From Clostridium sp. CAG:343 (GTDB lineage: Bacteria; Bacillota; Clostridia; TANB77; CAG-508), in NCBI GenBank assembly GCA_000431335.1, contig FR888034.1:1-10520 (forward strand): a stretch of 10,520 nucleotides of DNA, written 5' to 3'. The notes below the pieces were generated by a model. It was not told the origin of the DNA and searched no databases. It saw only the letters and a list, made by a program, of their open reading frames with translations. This document shows positions 1 through 7,888 of the stretch, one piece after another. A program made the translations under genes and the position numbers. How positions within the stretch are numbered: the first letter of the stretch is position 1; each line of letters opens with the position of its first letter.

Positions 1-113
1 GAAATGAAAAGACATTAAATAAAATTTAAGTGTTATAGTGAGCCGAAGCTTAGACATCATAATCATTTTTTATTGAACTGTAACTAAAAAACTAAAACTT
101 AATAGTTATATTA

Positions 114-142
114 TTGAAAAAAAAATAAAAAACAGATATAAT
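114..142 (+). promoter_or_regulatory. Sigma-A type promoter for the CNNM/CorC gene
   Basis: TTGAAA at 114-119 and TATAAT at 137-142 are separated by exactly 17 bp, a near-consensus housekeeping promoter. The predicted start of transcription is near 149, giving a short leader before AAAGGAG (159-165) and the ATG at 177. The 113 bp to its left are AT-rich with no gene I can support. No operator is evident. Confidence 0.75.
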
Positions 143-176
143 GGATATGATATTTTTTAAAGGAGTAGATATTTAA

Positions 177-1487
177 ATGTTATCACAATTAATTATTTTA
201 GCTGTATTAATTTTTTTAAATGCATTTTTTGCAGCAAGTGAAATTGCATTTATTTCACTAAATGACACAAAAATAGAGAAACAAGCAAAAGATGGAAACA
301 AAAAGGCAAAACAAATTGAGAAAATGTTAAAAACGCCAAGCAAGTTTTTAGCAACTATACAAATAGGAATTACTTTAGCAGGATTTTTATCAAGTGCATT
401 TGCATCAGATACATTTGCTGAAAAACTAGCGCCGATATTATTTCAATGTATGCCATTTCTTAGTTTAGGAGTATGGAAAAGTATTTCAATTATAATTATT
501 ACAATTATATTATCTTTCTTTACATTAGTTTTTGGAGAACTTGTTCCTAAAAGGCTAGCTATGAAAAATTATGAAAAAATAGCATTTGGAACAATTGGAA
601 TAATTAGAGCCATTTCAATTATTACATCACCTTTTGTAAAATTTTTAACTTTGGTTACTAATTCAATATCTAAGTTGTTTGGAGTAGGGGAAAATGAAGA
701 AGAATCAGTAACAGAAGAAGAAATAAAGATGATGGTAGATCAAGGTGAAGAAAAAGGAACAATAAAAGAAGAAGAAAAAGAGCTAATTAATAATGTTTTT
801 GAATTTAATGATATAACTGCTTCTGAAATAATGAAACATAGAAAAGACATTTTTGCTGTAGATATAAATATAAGTAATGATGAGTTAATGGAAGAACTTT
901 CAAAAGAAGAATATAGATATAGTAGAATTCCAGTTTATGATGAGACAATTGATGAAATAAAAGGAATTTTATATATAAAAGATGTTCTGAAGAATATAGG
1001 AAAGAAAAACTTTAAAGTTAAAAATGTGGTAAAAGATGCTTATTTTGTATCACAAACTAGATTAATTAATGAAGTTTTTAAAGAACTACAAAAAAATAAA
1101 ATGCAAATAGCAATAATTATAGATGAATATGGTGGAACAGCAGGTTTAATAACAATGGAGGATATATTAGAAGAGCTTGTAGGTGATATTTATGACGAAT
1201 ATGATAAAGAAGAAAAGGAATTTGAAAAAATAGACGAAAATACCTATATTATAGTTGGAAGTATGCCAATTTATGATGTTAATAAACTTTTAAATGCTAA
1301 TATTCCAGAAGGAGATTATGACACTTTATCAGGCTTCTTACAAGAAAAATTAGGGAGAATTCCTGAAGAAGAAGAAAACCCAATAATAGAGACTAAAGAA
1401 GTAACTTATAAGATAGAAAAATATGAAGATAAAAGAATATTAAAAGTCAAAGCATGTAAAAATAATGAAAAACAAATAGAAGAATAA
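177..1487 (+). CDS. CNNM/CorC (HlyC) family membrane protein with CBS pair
   Basis: This is a 436-residue integral membrane protein of the CNNM/CorC family, which in characterised members is linked to Mg2+ (or Co2+) export and homeostasis. Older annotations say 'hemolysin', but that is not a proven role. Residues 1-165 form the CNNM (DUF21) transmembrane domain with about four hydrophobic segments and the family motif GELVPKRLA at 120-128. A tandem CBS (Bateman) domain spans about 205-335 and contains RIPVYDETIDEIKG and the signature DEYGGTAGLIT at 316-326. A small C-terminal CorC_HlyC domain covers about 350-425, with GDYDTLSG at 379-386. Length and domain order are normal for the family. 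The ATG is preceded by AAAGGAG with an 11-nt spacer, slightly long but the only good site. The gene heads a two-gene unit with the WG-repeat gene. The transported ion cannot be read from sequence. Confidence 0.93.
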   Translation: MLSQLIILAVLIFLNAFFAASEIAFISLNDTKIEKQAKDGNKKAKQIEKMLKTPSKFLATIQIGITLAGFLSSAFASDTFAEKLAPILFQCMPFLSLGVWKSISIIIITIILSFFTLVFGELVPKRLAMKNYEKIAFGTIGIIRAISIITSPFVKFLTLVTNSISKLFGVGENEEESVTEEEIKMMVDQGEEKGTIKEEEKELINNVFEFNDITASEIMKHRKDIFAVDINISNDELMEELSKEEYRYSRIPVYDETIDEIKGILYIKDVLKNIGKKNFKVKNVVKDAYFVSQTRLINEVFKELQKNKMQIAIIIDEYGGTAGLITMEDILEELVGDIYDEYDKEEKEFEKIDENTYIIVGSMPIYDVNKLLNANIPEGDYDTLSGFLQEKLGRIPEEEENPIIETKEVTYKIEKYEDKRILKVKACKNNEKQIEE

Positions 1488-1506
1488 TTGAAAGAGGGTA
1501 TAACAT

Positions 1507-3240
1507 ATGAAAAGAAAATTTATTATAAGAAATATTATAATATTAGTAATATTAATAGGAGTTATAACTGGAGTATCTTATTATTTTATAGAGCAAAATG
1601 CAAAAAAATATGAAATTGCAAAGGTAGAGCAATATAATTATTTTGTTTTAAAGCAAAATGAAAAATCAGGAGTTATAGATAAAAACGGAAATAAGATAAT
1701 TGAAACTGAATATGAAGACGTAAAAATACCAAATCCTGAACAAGCTATTTTTATATGTTATAAATCAAATGAAGTAAAAGTTTTAAATGAAAAGCAAGAG
1801 GAAATATTAAATAAATACGAAAAAGTGGAGCCAATTAGACTAAAAAACATTGCTAGTGATTTAATGTATGAAAAAAGTGTGTTAAGATATTATAAAAATG
1901 GAAAATATGGATTAATAGACTTTAAAGGAAAAGAAATAACAAAACCTATTTATGATGAAATTGATGGGTTGCCATATAAAGAGGGAGAACTATTAGTAAA
2001 ACAAAATGATAAATATGGTGTTATAAATATAAAAGGAAGTAAATTAATTAATATAGAATATGAACAAATTACTGTTGATGGATATTATACAGAACAAAAT
2101 GGGTATAAATTTGCAGGATATATTGTTTCAAATAAAACTCAAGAAGGATATCGCTATGGTTATATTAATAATAATGGAAAATTAATATTAAAAGTTGAAT
2201 ATAATCAGTTATCAAGAATAACAGATATAGAAGATAATGATAATGCTTATTTGTTAGGAGCCAAAAATGGTCAGTTTGGTGTAACTAAAAATGATAAAGA
2301 AATTATAAAAAATGAATATCAATCAATAACATATGATACGACTAACCAAATATTATTAATAGAGAGAAGTAAAAAATATGGAGTTGCATCATTAGATGGA
2401 AAAATTATAGTTCCAGCTCAATACGATCAAATAGATGTTACAGGAGTCTATTTATATGCAAAAGATAATCAAGGAACAACAGTATATAATAGTAATGGAA
2501 CAGAAGCTAATATAGATACTAATATTGCAATATTGAATACTAGTAATGAAAAATATAAAATTAGAATTAATAGTGAAGATGGAACTAAATATGGCATAAT
2601 AGGAAAAGATGGAAAGCAAATTATAGAAGAAAAATATAATTATATTGAATATTTATATGACAATTATTTTATAGTAAGTATAGAAAATTCAAAGTTAGGT
2701 GTAATAGATGACAAAGATAATGTAAAAATTCAAATTGAAAATGATTCACTTCAAAAAGTACAAGATACGTCTATAATACAATCAGTAATTGCAAAAGACA
2801 ATATTACAAAATTATATGATAAAAATATGTCAAAAATATGTGAAATGAAAGATGCAAAAATTGAGGTAAAAGATAATTATATTGTTATATATAATGAAAA
2901 TGAGAAAAAGTATTTTAATAAAGAAGGAAACGAAATTAAAAATACTGAAGTTTATCCAAATAATGTATTATTTGCACAACAGAGAGATAATAAGTGGGGA
3001 TTTGTAAATAAAGATGGAGATATGGTTGTAGAAGCAAAATATGACAAAGTAACAGAATTTAATGAATTTGGATTTGCTTCTGTACAAAAAGATGGAAAAT
3101 GGGGAGCAATTAATACACAAGGTAAAGAAGTAGTAGAGCCAACTTATAATCTAAAAGATGAAATAGAACCATCATTTATTGGAACTTATTATCAGGTAAA
3201 ATATGGATTTGGAGAAGTTTATTATACTGATGCAAAATAA
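1507..3240 (+). CDS. WG-repeat protein with N-terminal membrane anchor
   Basis: This 577-residue protein has one hydrophobic helix at about residues 9-28 after a basic start (MKRKFIIR). That fits a signal-anchor placing the rest outside the cell, as no cleavage site stands out. The remainder is a chain of about ten WG-type repeats of roughly 40-65 residues. Each has a 'k-x-G-hydrophobic-(I/V)-(D/N)-x-x-G-K-x-I-(I/V)-x-x-x-Y' pattern, for example around residues 50-72, 130-152, 165-187 and, best conserved with true WG, KWGFVNKDGDMVVEAKYDKV and KWGAINTQGKEVVEPTYNL near the C-terminus. Central repeats are degenerate, with YG, FG or LG replacing WG. WG repeats (KWG/WG_beta_rep) form beta-rich surfaces and their function is poorly known. 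It starts 19 bp after the CorC-type gene behind an AGAGGG site and is followed by a strong terminator, so the two are probably co-transcribed. A specific role is not inferable. Confidence 0.88.
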   Translation: MKRKFIIRNIIILVILIGVITGVSYYFIEQNAKKYEIAKVEQYNYFVLKQNEKSGVIDKNGNKIIETEYEDVKIPNPEQAIFICYKSNEVKVLNEKQEEILNKYEKVEPIRLKNIASDLMYEKSVLRYYKNGKYGLIDFKGKEITKPIYDEIDGLPYKEGELLVKQNDKYGVINIKGSKLINIEYEQITVDGYYTEQNGYKFAGYIVSNKTQEGYRYGYINNNGKLILKVEYNQLSRITDIEDNDNAYLLGAKNGQFGVTKNDKEIIKNEYQSITYDTTNQILLIERSKKYGVASLDGKIIVPAQYDQIDVTGVYLYAKDNQGTTVYNSNGTEANIDTNIAILNTSNEKYKIRINSEDGTKYGIIGKDGKQIIEEKYNYIEYLYDNYFIVSIENSKLGVIDDKDNVKIQIENDSLQKVQDTSIIQSVIAKDNITKLYDKNMSKICEMKDAKIEVKDNYIVIYNENEKKYFNKEGNEIKNTEVYPNNVLFAQQRDNKWGFVNKDGDMVVEAKYDKVTEFNEFGFASVQKDGKWGAINTQGKEVVEPTYNLKDEIEPSFIGTYYQVKYGFGEVYYTDAK

Positions 3241-3270
3241 GAATAAGTTATAGAAATTTAATATAATGTA

Positions 3271-3312
3271 AAAAAGAGTTGATTTATTTGTGAAAATAAA
3301 TCAACTCTTTTT
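3271..3312 (+). terminator. Rho-independent terminator, perfect 19-bp stem
   Basis: The left arm 3271-3289 and right arm 3294-3312 are exact reverse complements around a GTGA loop, and the right arm ends in TTTTT. It lies 30 bp after the WG-repeat stop. The stem begins with AAAAA, so the other strand also ends in a short U-run and it could act weakly in both directions. It separates the CorC/WG unit from the patatin gene. Confidence 0.9.
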
Positions 3313-3339
3313 GATTAAATTCATATAAAAAAGTAAATA
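3311..3339 (+). promoter_or_regulatory. Possible promoter of the patatin-like gene
   Basis: TTGATT at 3311-3316 and TAAATA at 3334-3339 have a 17-bp spacing. The -35 overlaps the tail of the preceding terminator. The -10 match is only fair, and in such AT-rich DNA chance matches are common. The position between a strong terminator and the next gene is the main support. Confidence 0.35.
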
Positions 3340-3373
3340 ATAAAAAATAAGATAAAAAAAAGAAGGTGTTTTT

Positions 3374-4234
3374 TTGAAATTAGGATTAGCTTTATCAGGT
3401 GGGGGAATAAGAGGAATTGCTCATGCAGGAGCAATAAAAGCATTAGAGGATAATGGAATAAAAATAGATGTGATTGGAGGAACTAGTTCAGGAGCCTTAG
3501 TTTCATCTTTATATGCTTTAGGTTATTCTCCTTATTATATTTACATATTATTTAAGAGATATGCAAAGGAGATTGCAGGAATTAATTCTACTCCAATTAT
3601 TTCTGGAATTAGAAGTTTTATGATAAATAAGAAAATAGAAATAAAAGGTTTAAGAAGCGGTAAAAATATAGAAGAAACTTATAATTGTTTAGCTTTAAGA
3701 AAAGGCGTAAAAAAGATTGAGGACATAGAAAAAATGCCACTTGTTATTCCAGCAGTAGATGTTAGTGATGCAAAAGAATATATATTTACAAATAAAATTC
3801 CTCAAAATAGTGGGGATAAATATCAATATATAACAGACATATCAATAGGAAAGGCTGTGCGAGCTAGTAGTAGTTTCCCTGCTTTTTTTTGCCCATGTGA
3901 ATTTAAAAAACACAAGTTCATGGATGGAGGAATGTTAGATAATATACCTGTTTCAGAAGTGAGAAAACAAGGAGCTGATAAAGTAATTGCAATTAATTTT
4001 AAAGCAGATGATATCGATGAAAATAGTAATATAATGGATTTAGCAATGAGAACAATTGATATTATGGGAAATAAAATATCAGAAGAAAATTTAGAAACAA
4101 GTGATTTTGTTTTAACTATAAAAACAGATAAAACAGGATTATTAGATATTGAAAAATTAGACAGTTGTTATAAATATGGATATCAGGCAGTAATAGAAAA
4201 ATTAGATAAAATTAAAGAAATATTGTCAATATGA
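3374..4234 (+). CDS. Patatin-like phospholipase family protein (RssA/YlbK type)
   Basis: This is a 286-residue serine hydrolase of the patatin family, expected to be a cytosolic or membrane-associated acyl hydrolase acting on phospholipids or other lipids. The oxyanion-hole glycine loop GGGIRG is at residues 9-14. The nucleophile elbow GTSSG is at 36-40 (Ser38). The second member of the Ser-Asp dyad is Asp184 in the DGG motif (MDGGMLDN). All catalytic parts are present and the length is typical of the short bacterial members. There is no signal peptide. The start is TTG at 3374, behind AGAAGGTG at 3361-3368. It must lie here because the glycine loop begins only eight residues in and there is no earlier in-frame ATG. 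A run of seven T separates the ribosome site from the start. It is followed after 56 bp by the cysteine desulfurase gene, but I see no functional link between them. Confidence 0.9.
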   Translation: MKLGLALSGGGIRGIAHAGAIKALEDNGIKIDVIGGTSSGALVSSLYALGYSPYYIYILFKRYAKEIAGINSTPIISGIRSFMINKKIEIKGLRSGKNIEETYNCLALRKGVKKIEDIEKMPLVIPAVDVSDAKEYIFTNKIPQNSGDKYQYITDISIGKAVRASSSFPAFFCPCEFKKHKFMDGGMLDNIPVSEVRKQGADKVIAINFKADDIDENSNIMDLAMRTIDIMGNKISEENLETSDFVLTIKTDKTGLLDIEKLDSCYKYGYQAVIEKLDKIKEILSI

Positions 4235-4267
4235 TACTAAAGTATGAATATAATATTAATATATAAT
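4234..4267 (+). promoter_or_regulatory. Weak promoter-like region before the cysteine desulfurase
   Basis: The 56-bp gap holds two TATAAT hexamers (4249-4254 and 4262-4267) and a small dyad, ATACT-AA-AGTAT (4234-4245). No good -35 sits 16-18 bp upstream of either; TTGTCA at 4223-4228 is 20 bp from the first. It may be a weak promoter with an operator-like dyad or just AT-rich spacer, so co-transcription with the patatin gene remains possible. Confidence 0.25.
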
Positions 4268-4290
4268 GTTCAAATAAAAGGAGAATAATA

Positions 4291-5445
4291 ATGAATGTTC
4301 GATACTTTGATAATGCAGCCACAACAAGAGTAAAAGATGAAGTTTTAGAAGAAATGTTACCGTACTTAAAAGAAAAATTTGGTAATCCATCTTCTATGTA
4401 TACAATTGGAAGAGAAGCTAAAAAGGCAATAGAAAATGCAAGAGAACGTGTTGCAAAATTAATTAATTGTAAAGCAAATGAAATTTATTTTACAGGATCA
4501 GGTTCTGAAAGTGACAATACAGCTATTAAAGGGATAGCGCATAAAAGAGCCTTTAAAGGAAAACATATTATTACTTCAAAAATTGAACATCCTGCTGTTT
4601 TGCATACATGTCAATCTTTAGAAAGAGAAGGATTTAAGGTAACATACTTAAATGTGAATAAAGATGGAATAGTAGATATAAATCAATTGATTAATTCGAT
4701 TAGAAATGATACTATTTTAATTAGTATTATGTATGCAAATAATGAAATAGGAACTATACAACCAATACATGACATAGCTAAAATTGCAAAAATGCATAAT
4801 ATTGTTTTTCATACAGATGCAGTTCAGGCGTGTGGAAATATACCAATTAATGTACAAAAAATGCAAATAGACATGTTATCTTTATCAGGACATAAATTAT
4901 ATGCACCAAAAGGTACAGGTGCTTTATATGTAAAAAACGGAATAGAATTTGAAAAATTTATAGATGGTGGACATCAGGAGAAAAATAAAAGAGCAGGAAC
5001 AGAAAATGTTTCAGGAATTGTTGGATTAGGAAAAGCTTGTGAACTTGCTAATATAAATTTAGAAGAACATCAAAAATATTTAACTAAATTAAGAGATTAT
5101 TATATTTTAAAGGTACAAGAAAAGATACCAAATGTACGTTTAAATGGTTCAAAAAAAGAAAGATTGCCAGGTAATGCAAATTTTTCTTTTGAGTTAGTAG
5201 ATGGGCAATCTTTATTATTAAATTTAGATGCTAAAGGGATTTGCGCTTCAAGCGGTTCTGCATGTTCAACAGGTTCTTCTAATCCGTCTCATGTATTATT
5301 AGCAATAGGTTTATCTCCAGAATTAGCATATGGAGCATTAAGAACTACTTTTGGAGAAGAAAATACAAAAGAAGATATAGATTATTTAGTAAACAGTTTA
5401 CAAGAAACAGTAGATAGATTAAGAAAGTTTAATTCTCCAAAATAG
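4291..5445 (+). CDS. nifS: Class I cysteine desulfurase (NifS/IscS family)
   Basis: This is a 384-residue PLP-dependent aminotransferase-fold enzyme that removes sulfur from cysteine to give alanine and an enzyme-bound persulfide for Fe-S clusters, tRNA thiolation or other sulfur uses. Visible motifs are the N-terminal YFDNAATT, His100 in IEHPAVLHT, Asp176 in FHTDAVQACG, the PLP lysine K202 in SGHKLYAPKG, RAGTENV at 234-240, and the catalytic Cys325 in the class I loop SSGSACSTGSS. The length is normal. The start is well fixed by AAAGGAG (4277-4283), 7 nt before the ATG. No iscU/nifU scaffold, iscR or thiI neighbour is visible, so which acceptor it serves cannot be told; nifS or iscS would both be acceptable names. 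Its 3' end is convergent with the FAD oxidoreductase, and no terminator separates them. Confidence 0.93.
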   Translation: MNVRYFDNAATTRVKDEVLEEMLPYLKEKFGNPSSMYTIGREAKKAIENARERVAKLINCKANEIYFTGSGSESDNTAIKGIAHKRAFKGKHIITSKIEHPAVLHTCQSLEREGFKVTYLNVNKDGIVDINQLINSIRNDTILISIMYANNEIGTIQPIHDIAKIAKMHNIVFHTDAVQACGNIPINVQKMQIDMLSLSGHKLYAPKGTGALYVKNGIEFEKFIDGGHQEKNKRAGTENVSGIVGLGKACELANINLEEHQKYLTKLRDYYILKVQEKIPNVRLNGSKKERLPGNANFSFELVDGQSLLLNLDAKGICASSGSACSTGSSNPSHVLLAIGLSPELAYGALRTTFGEENTKEDIDYLVNSLQETVDRLRKFNSPK

Positions 5446-5501
5446 CAATAGCACATTTAATTCCATCTACTGCTGCAGACATAATACCGCCAGCATAGCC
5501 G
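5429..5501 (-). other. Displaced 3' end of the FAD oxidoreductase after a 1-base frameshift
   Basis: On the minus strand, GGAGCA should be followed by GGCTAT (Gly-Tyr), but one extra C lies between them (a G at about 5501 on +). Without it the frame continues GYAGGIMSAAVDG-IKCAIAILEN to a TAA at 5429-5431. This is a textbook C-terminal FAD motif, so the insertion is recent or a sequencing error. The restored gene would overlap the convergent cysteine desulfurase stop by 17 bp. Confidence 0.85.
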
Positions 5502-6998
5502 TGCTCCTTCGCCACATGGATAAAGCCCTATAATATTAGAAACTAAGCTTTCATTTCTAACAATTTTAACGGGAGAAGAACTTCTGGTTTCTACTCCTGT
5601 TAAAATACTGTCGGGGTTAGCAAAACCTTCAAGTTTATTATTAAAATATAAAATACCTTCTTTTAATGTAGAAGAAACAAATTCAGGTAAAATATCATTT
5701 AAATTAGAAAGTGTGACACCAGGCAAATATGTAGGTTCAATTTTTCCAATAAATGTTGATTTCTTGTTTTGAAGAAAATCTTCTACTCTTTGAATTGGAG
5801 CATAATAATTTGAACCTCCTAAAACAAAAGCTTTTTCTTCTAAATCCTTTTGAAAGTAAATTCCAGCAAGAGGAGATTCACTTGGAAAATCATTTGGTAC
5901 AACATTTACCAAAAGTGCAGAATTAGCATTTTTTCCATTTCTTAAAAAATTACTCATACCATTTGATACAATGGTATTTTTTTCACTGGAAGAAGCCATA
6001 ACGACTCCACCTGGACACATACAAAAAGTATAACAGGAACGACCTGTATTAGGTGAGTGATATGCTAATTTGTATTCAGCAGGAGGGAGTTTTAGATTAG
6101 TAAAACTTCCATATTGAGATTTGTTAATTTCTTCTTGTAAATGTTCTATTCTTACACCAACGGAAAAATTCTTTTTTTCCATAGTAATACCTTTTTCATA
6201 AAGCTTTTCAAATGTATCTCTAGAACTATGACCAATAGCTAAAACAACATGAGATGCAGAAATTTCTTGTAAATTGCTATTATTTAAGCAAGAAACAGAT
6301 ATAATTTTTTCATTAATTATATTAAAATCAACTACTTTAGTGTTAAATAAAAAAGATCCGCCTTTAGAAATAATATAATTTCTAATATTTTTAATAATAT
6401 TAATTAAATTATCTGTTCCTATATGAGGTTTTGATAGATATAAAATTTGTTCAGGTGCTCCAAAGTTAACAAATTCTTGAAGAACCTTTTTACAATAAGG
6501 ACTATTAATTCCAGTAGTAAGTTTACCATCAGAAAATGTACCAGCACCACCTTCACCAAATTGAACGTTAGAAAGTACATTTAAATTTCCATTCTTTAAA
6601 AATTTATCAACAGAAATCTTTCTGTTTTCAACAGATTCTCCTTGTTCAATAACAATAGGAGAAATACCATTTTGAACAAGTGTAAGCGCAGAAAATAAGC
6701 CACTAGGTCCAGCACCGACAATAACTACATTTTTTTTGTCAGTATTTATAGCTTTTATTTTAGGAATATTAAATTCTTTAACTTTATTAAATTTTTTATA
6801 TTTATTTTCATTTTTTAATTTTAAATCAATTGAATAAATATAATGGATGTCGTCTTTTTTTCTAGCATCAATAGATTTTCTTGAAATATGCCATTCGACA
6901 ACATCTTTTGGTTCAATTTTATATTTTTTTATTATTGTTTCAAATAATTTTGTATCTGATATATCTTTTCTTATTTTTATATTGCTAATTTGTATCAT
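5457..6998 (-). CDS. FAD-dependent oxidoreductase (COG2509 type), C-terminus frameshifted
   Basis: As it stands the frame gives 513 residues. An N-terminal region of about 85 residues precedes the dinucleotide-binding VVIVGAGPSG (91-100) and an acidic end of the beta-2 strand (VIEQGE). The conserved GEGGAGTFSDGKL follows at 148-160, typical of the uncharacterised NAD(P)/FAD-dependent dehydrogenases of COG2509. Substrate and electron partner are unknown. The protein reads normally to CGEGA (about 495-499) and then turns into unrelated RLCWRYYVCSSRWN. Reading one base over restores GYAGGIMSAAVDG, the conserved FAD-contact motif, and 10 further residues to a stop at 5429, for an expected length of about 522. 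The ATG is firmly set by AGGAGG (7004-7009) with a 5-nt spacer. It is transcribed alone, convergent with the cysteine desulfurase and divergent from the CmpB-like gene. Confidence 0.85.
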   Translation of the reverse strand: MIQISNIKIRKDISDTKLFETIIKKYKIEPKDVVEWHISRKSIDARKKDDIHYIYSIDLKLKNENKYKKFNKVKEFNIPKIKAINTDKKNVVIVGAGPSGLFSALTLVQNGISPIVIEQGESVENRKISVDKFLKNGNLNVLSNVQFGEGGAGTFSDGKLTTGINSPYCKKVLQEFVNFGAPEQILYLSKPHIGTDNLINIIKNIRNYIISKGGSFLFNTKVVDFNIINEKIISVSCLNNSNLQEISASHVVLAIGHSSRDTFEKLYEKGITMEKKNFSVGVRIEHLQEEINKSQYGSFTNLKLPPAEYKLAYHSPNTGRSCYTFCMCPGGVVMASSSEKNTIVSNGMSNFLRNGKNANSALLVNVVPNDFPSESPLAGIYFQKDLEEKAFVLGGSNYYAPIQRVEDFLQNKKSTFIGKIEPTYLPGVTLSNLNDILPEFVSSTLKEGILYFNNKLEGFANPDSILTGVETRSSSPVKIVRNESLVSNIIGLYPCGEGARLCWRYYVCSSRWN

Positions 6999-7021
6999 AC
7001 AAGCCTCCTATATATAAATAT

Positions 7022-7030
7022 ATTATAGCA
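7022..7030 (-). promoter_or_regulatory. Extended -10 promoter of the FAD oxidoreductase
   Basis: Read on the minus strand this is TGCTATAAT, a perfect TGn extended -10. No good -35 hexamer is found 16-18 bp upstream, as is usual for extended -10 promoters. It lies just upstream of the AGGAGG ribosome site. Confidence 0.55.
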
Positions 7031-7109
7031 TATAATTATAAAAATAACTATAATCAATTCATATGTTAAAGAAGTAATATAAATATTTTGAAAAATACTA
7101 GATAAGTAT

Positions 7110-7137
7110 TTGCTTTTTTATTTTTATAGTATATAAT
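7110..7137 (+). promoter_or_regulatory. Promoter of the CmpB-like membrane protein gene
   Basis: TTGCTT (7110-7115) and TATAAT (7132-7137) are 16 bp apart, and the -10 is 30 bp before the ATG at 7167. A 7-bp inverted repeat, AAATACT (7093-7099) and AGTATTT (7105-7111) with a 5-nt loop, touches the -35 and could be an operator, though no regulator is known. Confidence 0.55.
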
Positions 7138-7166
7138 AATGTTAAGTAAAGTAATTGGGGAAATAT

Positions 7167-7820
7167 ATGGAAAAGAAAAATAACAAGATAAAAGATATAA
7201 TAAATTTTATAATAAAAATATTTTGGATTTTTGTAATAGGAAGTATATTTGGGTTCTTTGCAGAAATGATATACGGAGCAGTATATACTAGGACAATTGT
7301 TATTAGACAAGGTCTTGTATATGGACCATTTATACAAATTTATGGAATGGGAGCAGTAGCCTATTACTTATTAGTAAGCAAAATAAAAAATCCCAAAGAG
7401 GCATTTTTTGCTGGAATGATAATGGGTGGAACTTTAGAATATTTATGCTCATTTTTTCAAGAAATATTATTTGGTACTATTTCATGGAATTATAGTGATT
7501 TGTTTTTAAATCTTAATGGAAGAACATCAATATTATATTGTTTCTATTGGGGAATTATTGCTGTAGTATTTTTAAAAGTAGTATATCCATGGCTTCAAAA
7601 GATAGAACCATTAATTTATAAAAAAAGAGTTAGAATATTTACTATATTTTTTATGCTATTTATGACTTTTGATATTACTATTTCATGTATGGCTGCTAAT
7701 AGACAAAAAGAAAGACATAATGATATTCCGGCTAAAAATCAAGTAGATATATTTTTAGATAATATGTATCCAGATAAATATTTAGATAAGGTGTATAATA
7801 ACAAAGAAGAAATAAAATAG
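7167..7820 (+). CDS. CmpB-like 'putative ABC transporter type IV' membrane protein
   Basis: This 217-residue membrane protein matches the pattern of the PF06541 (ABC_trans_CmpB) family: a first helix ending in FGFFAEMIYG, then R-x-G-LVYGPF-x-x-IYG-x-GA at about residues 41-60, a glycine-rich helix with E (MIMGGTLEYLCSFF), a W-Y pair (SWNYSDLFLNLNGR), and a last helix. Five hydrophobic helices are visible, with a charged C-terminal tail of about 40 residues. Despite the family name, no ATP-binding subunit is adjacent and transport has not been shown, so the function is unknown. I start at ATG 7167 rather than the in-frame TTG at 7155, because GGGGA (7157-7161) then serves as a weak ribosome site 5 nt upstream and the TTG would lie inside it. 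It has its own promoter, divergent from the oxidoreductase. No clear terminator follows. Confidence 0.78.
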   Translation: MEKKNNKIKDIINFIIKIFWIFVIGSIFGFFAEMIYGAVYTRTIVIRQGLVYGPFIQIYGMGAVAYYLLVSKIKNPKEAFFAGMIMGGTLEYLCSFFQEILFGTISWNYSDLFLNLNGRTSILYCFYWGIIAVVFLKVVYPWLQKIEPLIYKKRVRIFTIFFMLFMTFDITISCMAANRQKERHNDIPAKNQVDIFLDNMYPDKYLDKVYNNKEEIK

Positions 7821-7841
7821 AAAAGTTCTAATAACCTTCAA

Positions 7842-7869
7842 TGTCGAATACAATTAAACAAAAGTATTC
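7842..7869 (+). promoter_or_regulatory. Possible Spo0A box and dyad upstream of the spoIIID-like gene
   Basis: TGTCGAA at 7842-7848 matches the core Spo0A box. It overlaps a dyad, GAATAC (7846-7851) and GTATTC (7864-7869), 12 bp apart. The site lies 41 bp before the ATG of a SpoIIID-type gene. A 7-bp match can occur by chance, and I could not fit a convincing sigma-E promoter here. Confidence 0.3.
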
Positions 7870-7888
7870 ACATAGGGGGTTTTTCTTT

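Noticed and set aside
39..50. TGAGCCGAAGCT resembling TGAGCCGATGCT at 8394-8405
   Set aside because: It has one mismatch in 12 and the flanks are unrelated, so it is too short to claim a repeated element.
1..59. Possible gene end on + or gene start on - at the left edge
   Set aside because: Only a few codons fit in any frame. The minus-strand MMSKLRL start has no ribosome site.
1500..3240. CRISPR-like or tandem DNA repeats in the WG gene
   Set aside because: The periodicity exists at protein level only. The nucleotide repeats are too diverged and not evenly spaced.
7098..7337. 79-codon open frame on the minus strand
   Set aside because: It lies opposite the CmpB-like gene and its promoter, is rich in Tyr/Lys/Asn as expected of antisense AT-rich DNA, and has no ribosome site or known domain.
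7841..7888. Upstream ATG start for the spoIIID-like gene at 7841
   Set aside because: It has no ribosome site and would place the AGGGGG site inside the gene. ATG 7889 has correct spacing.
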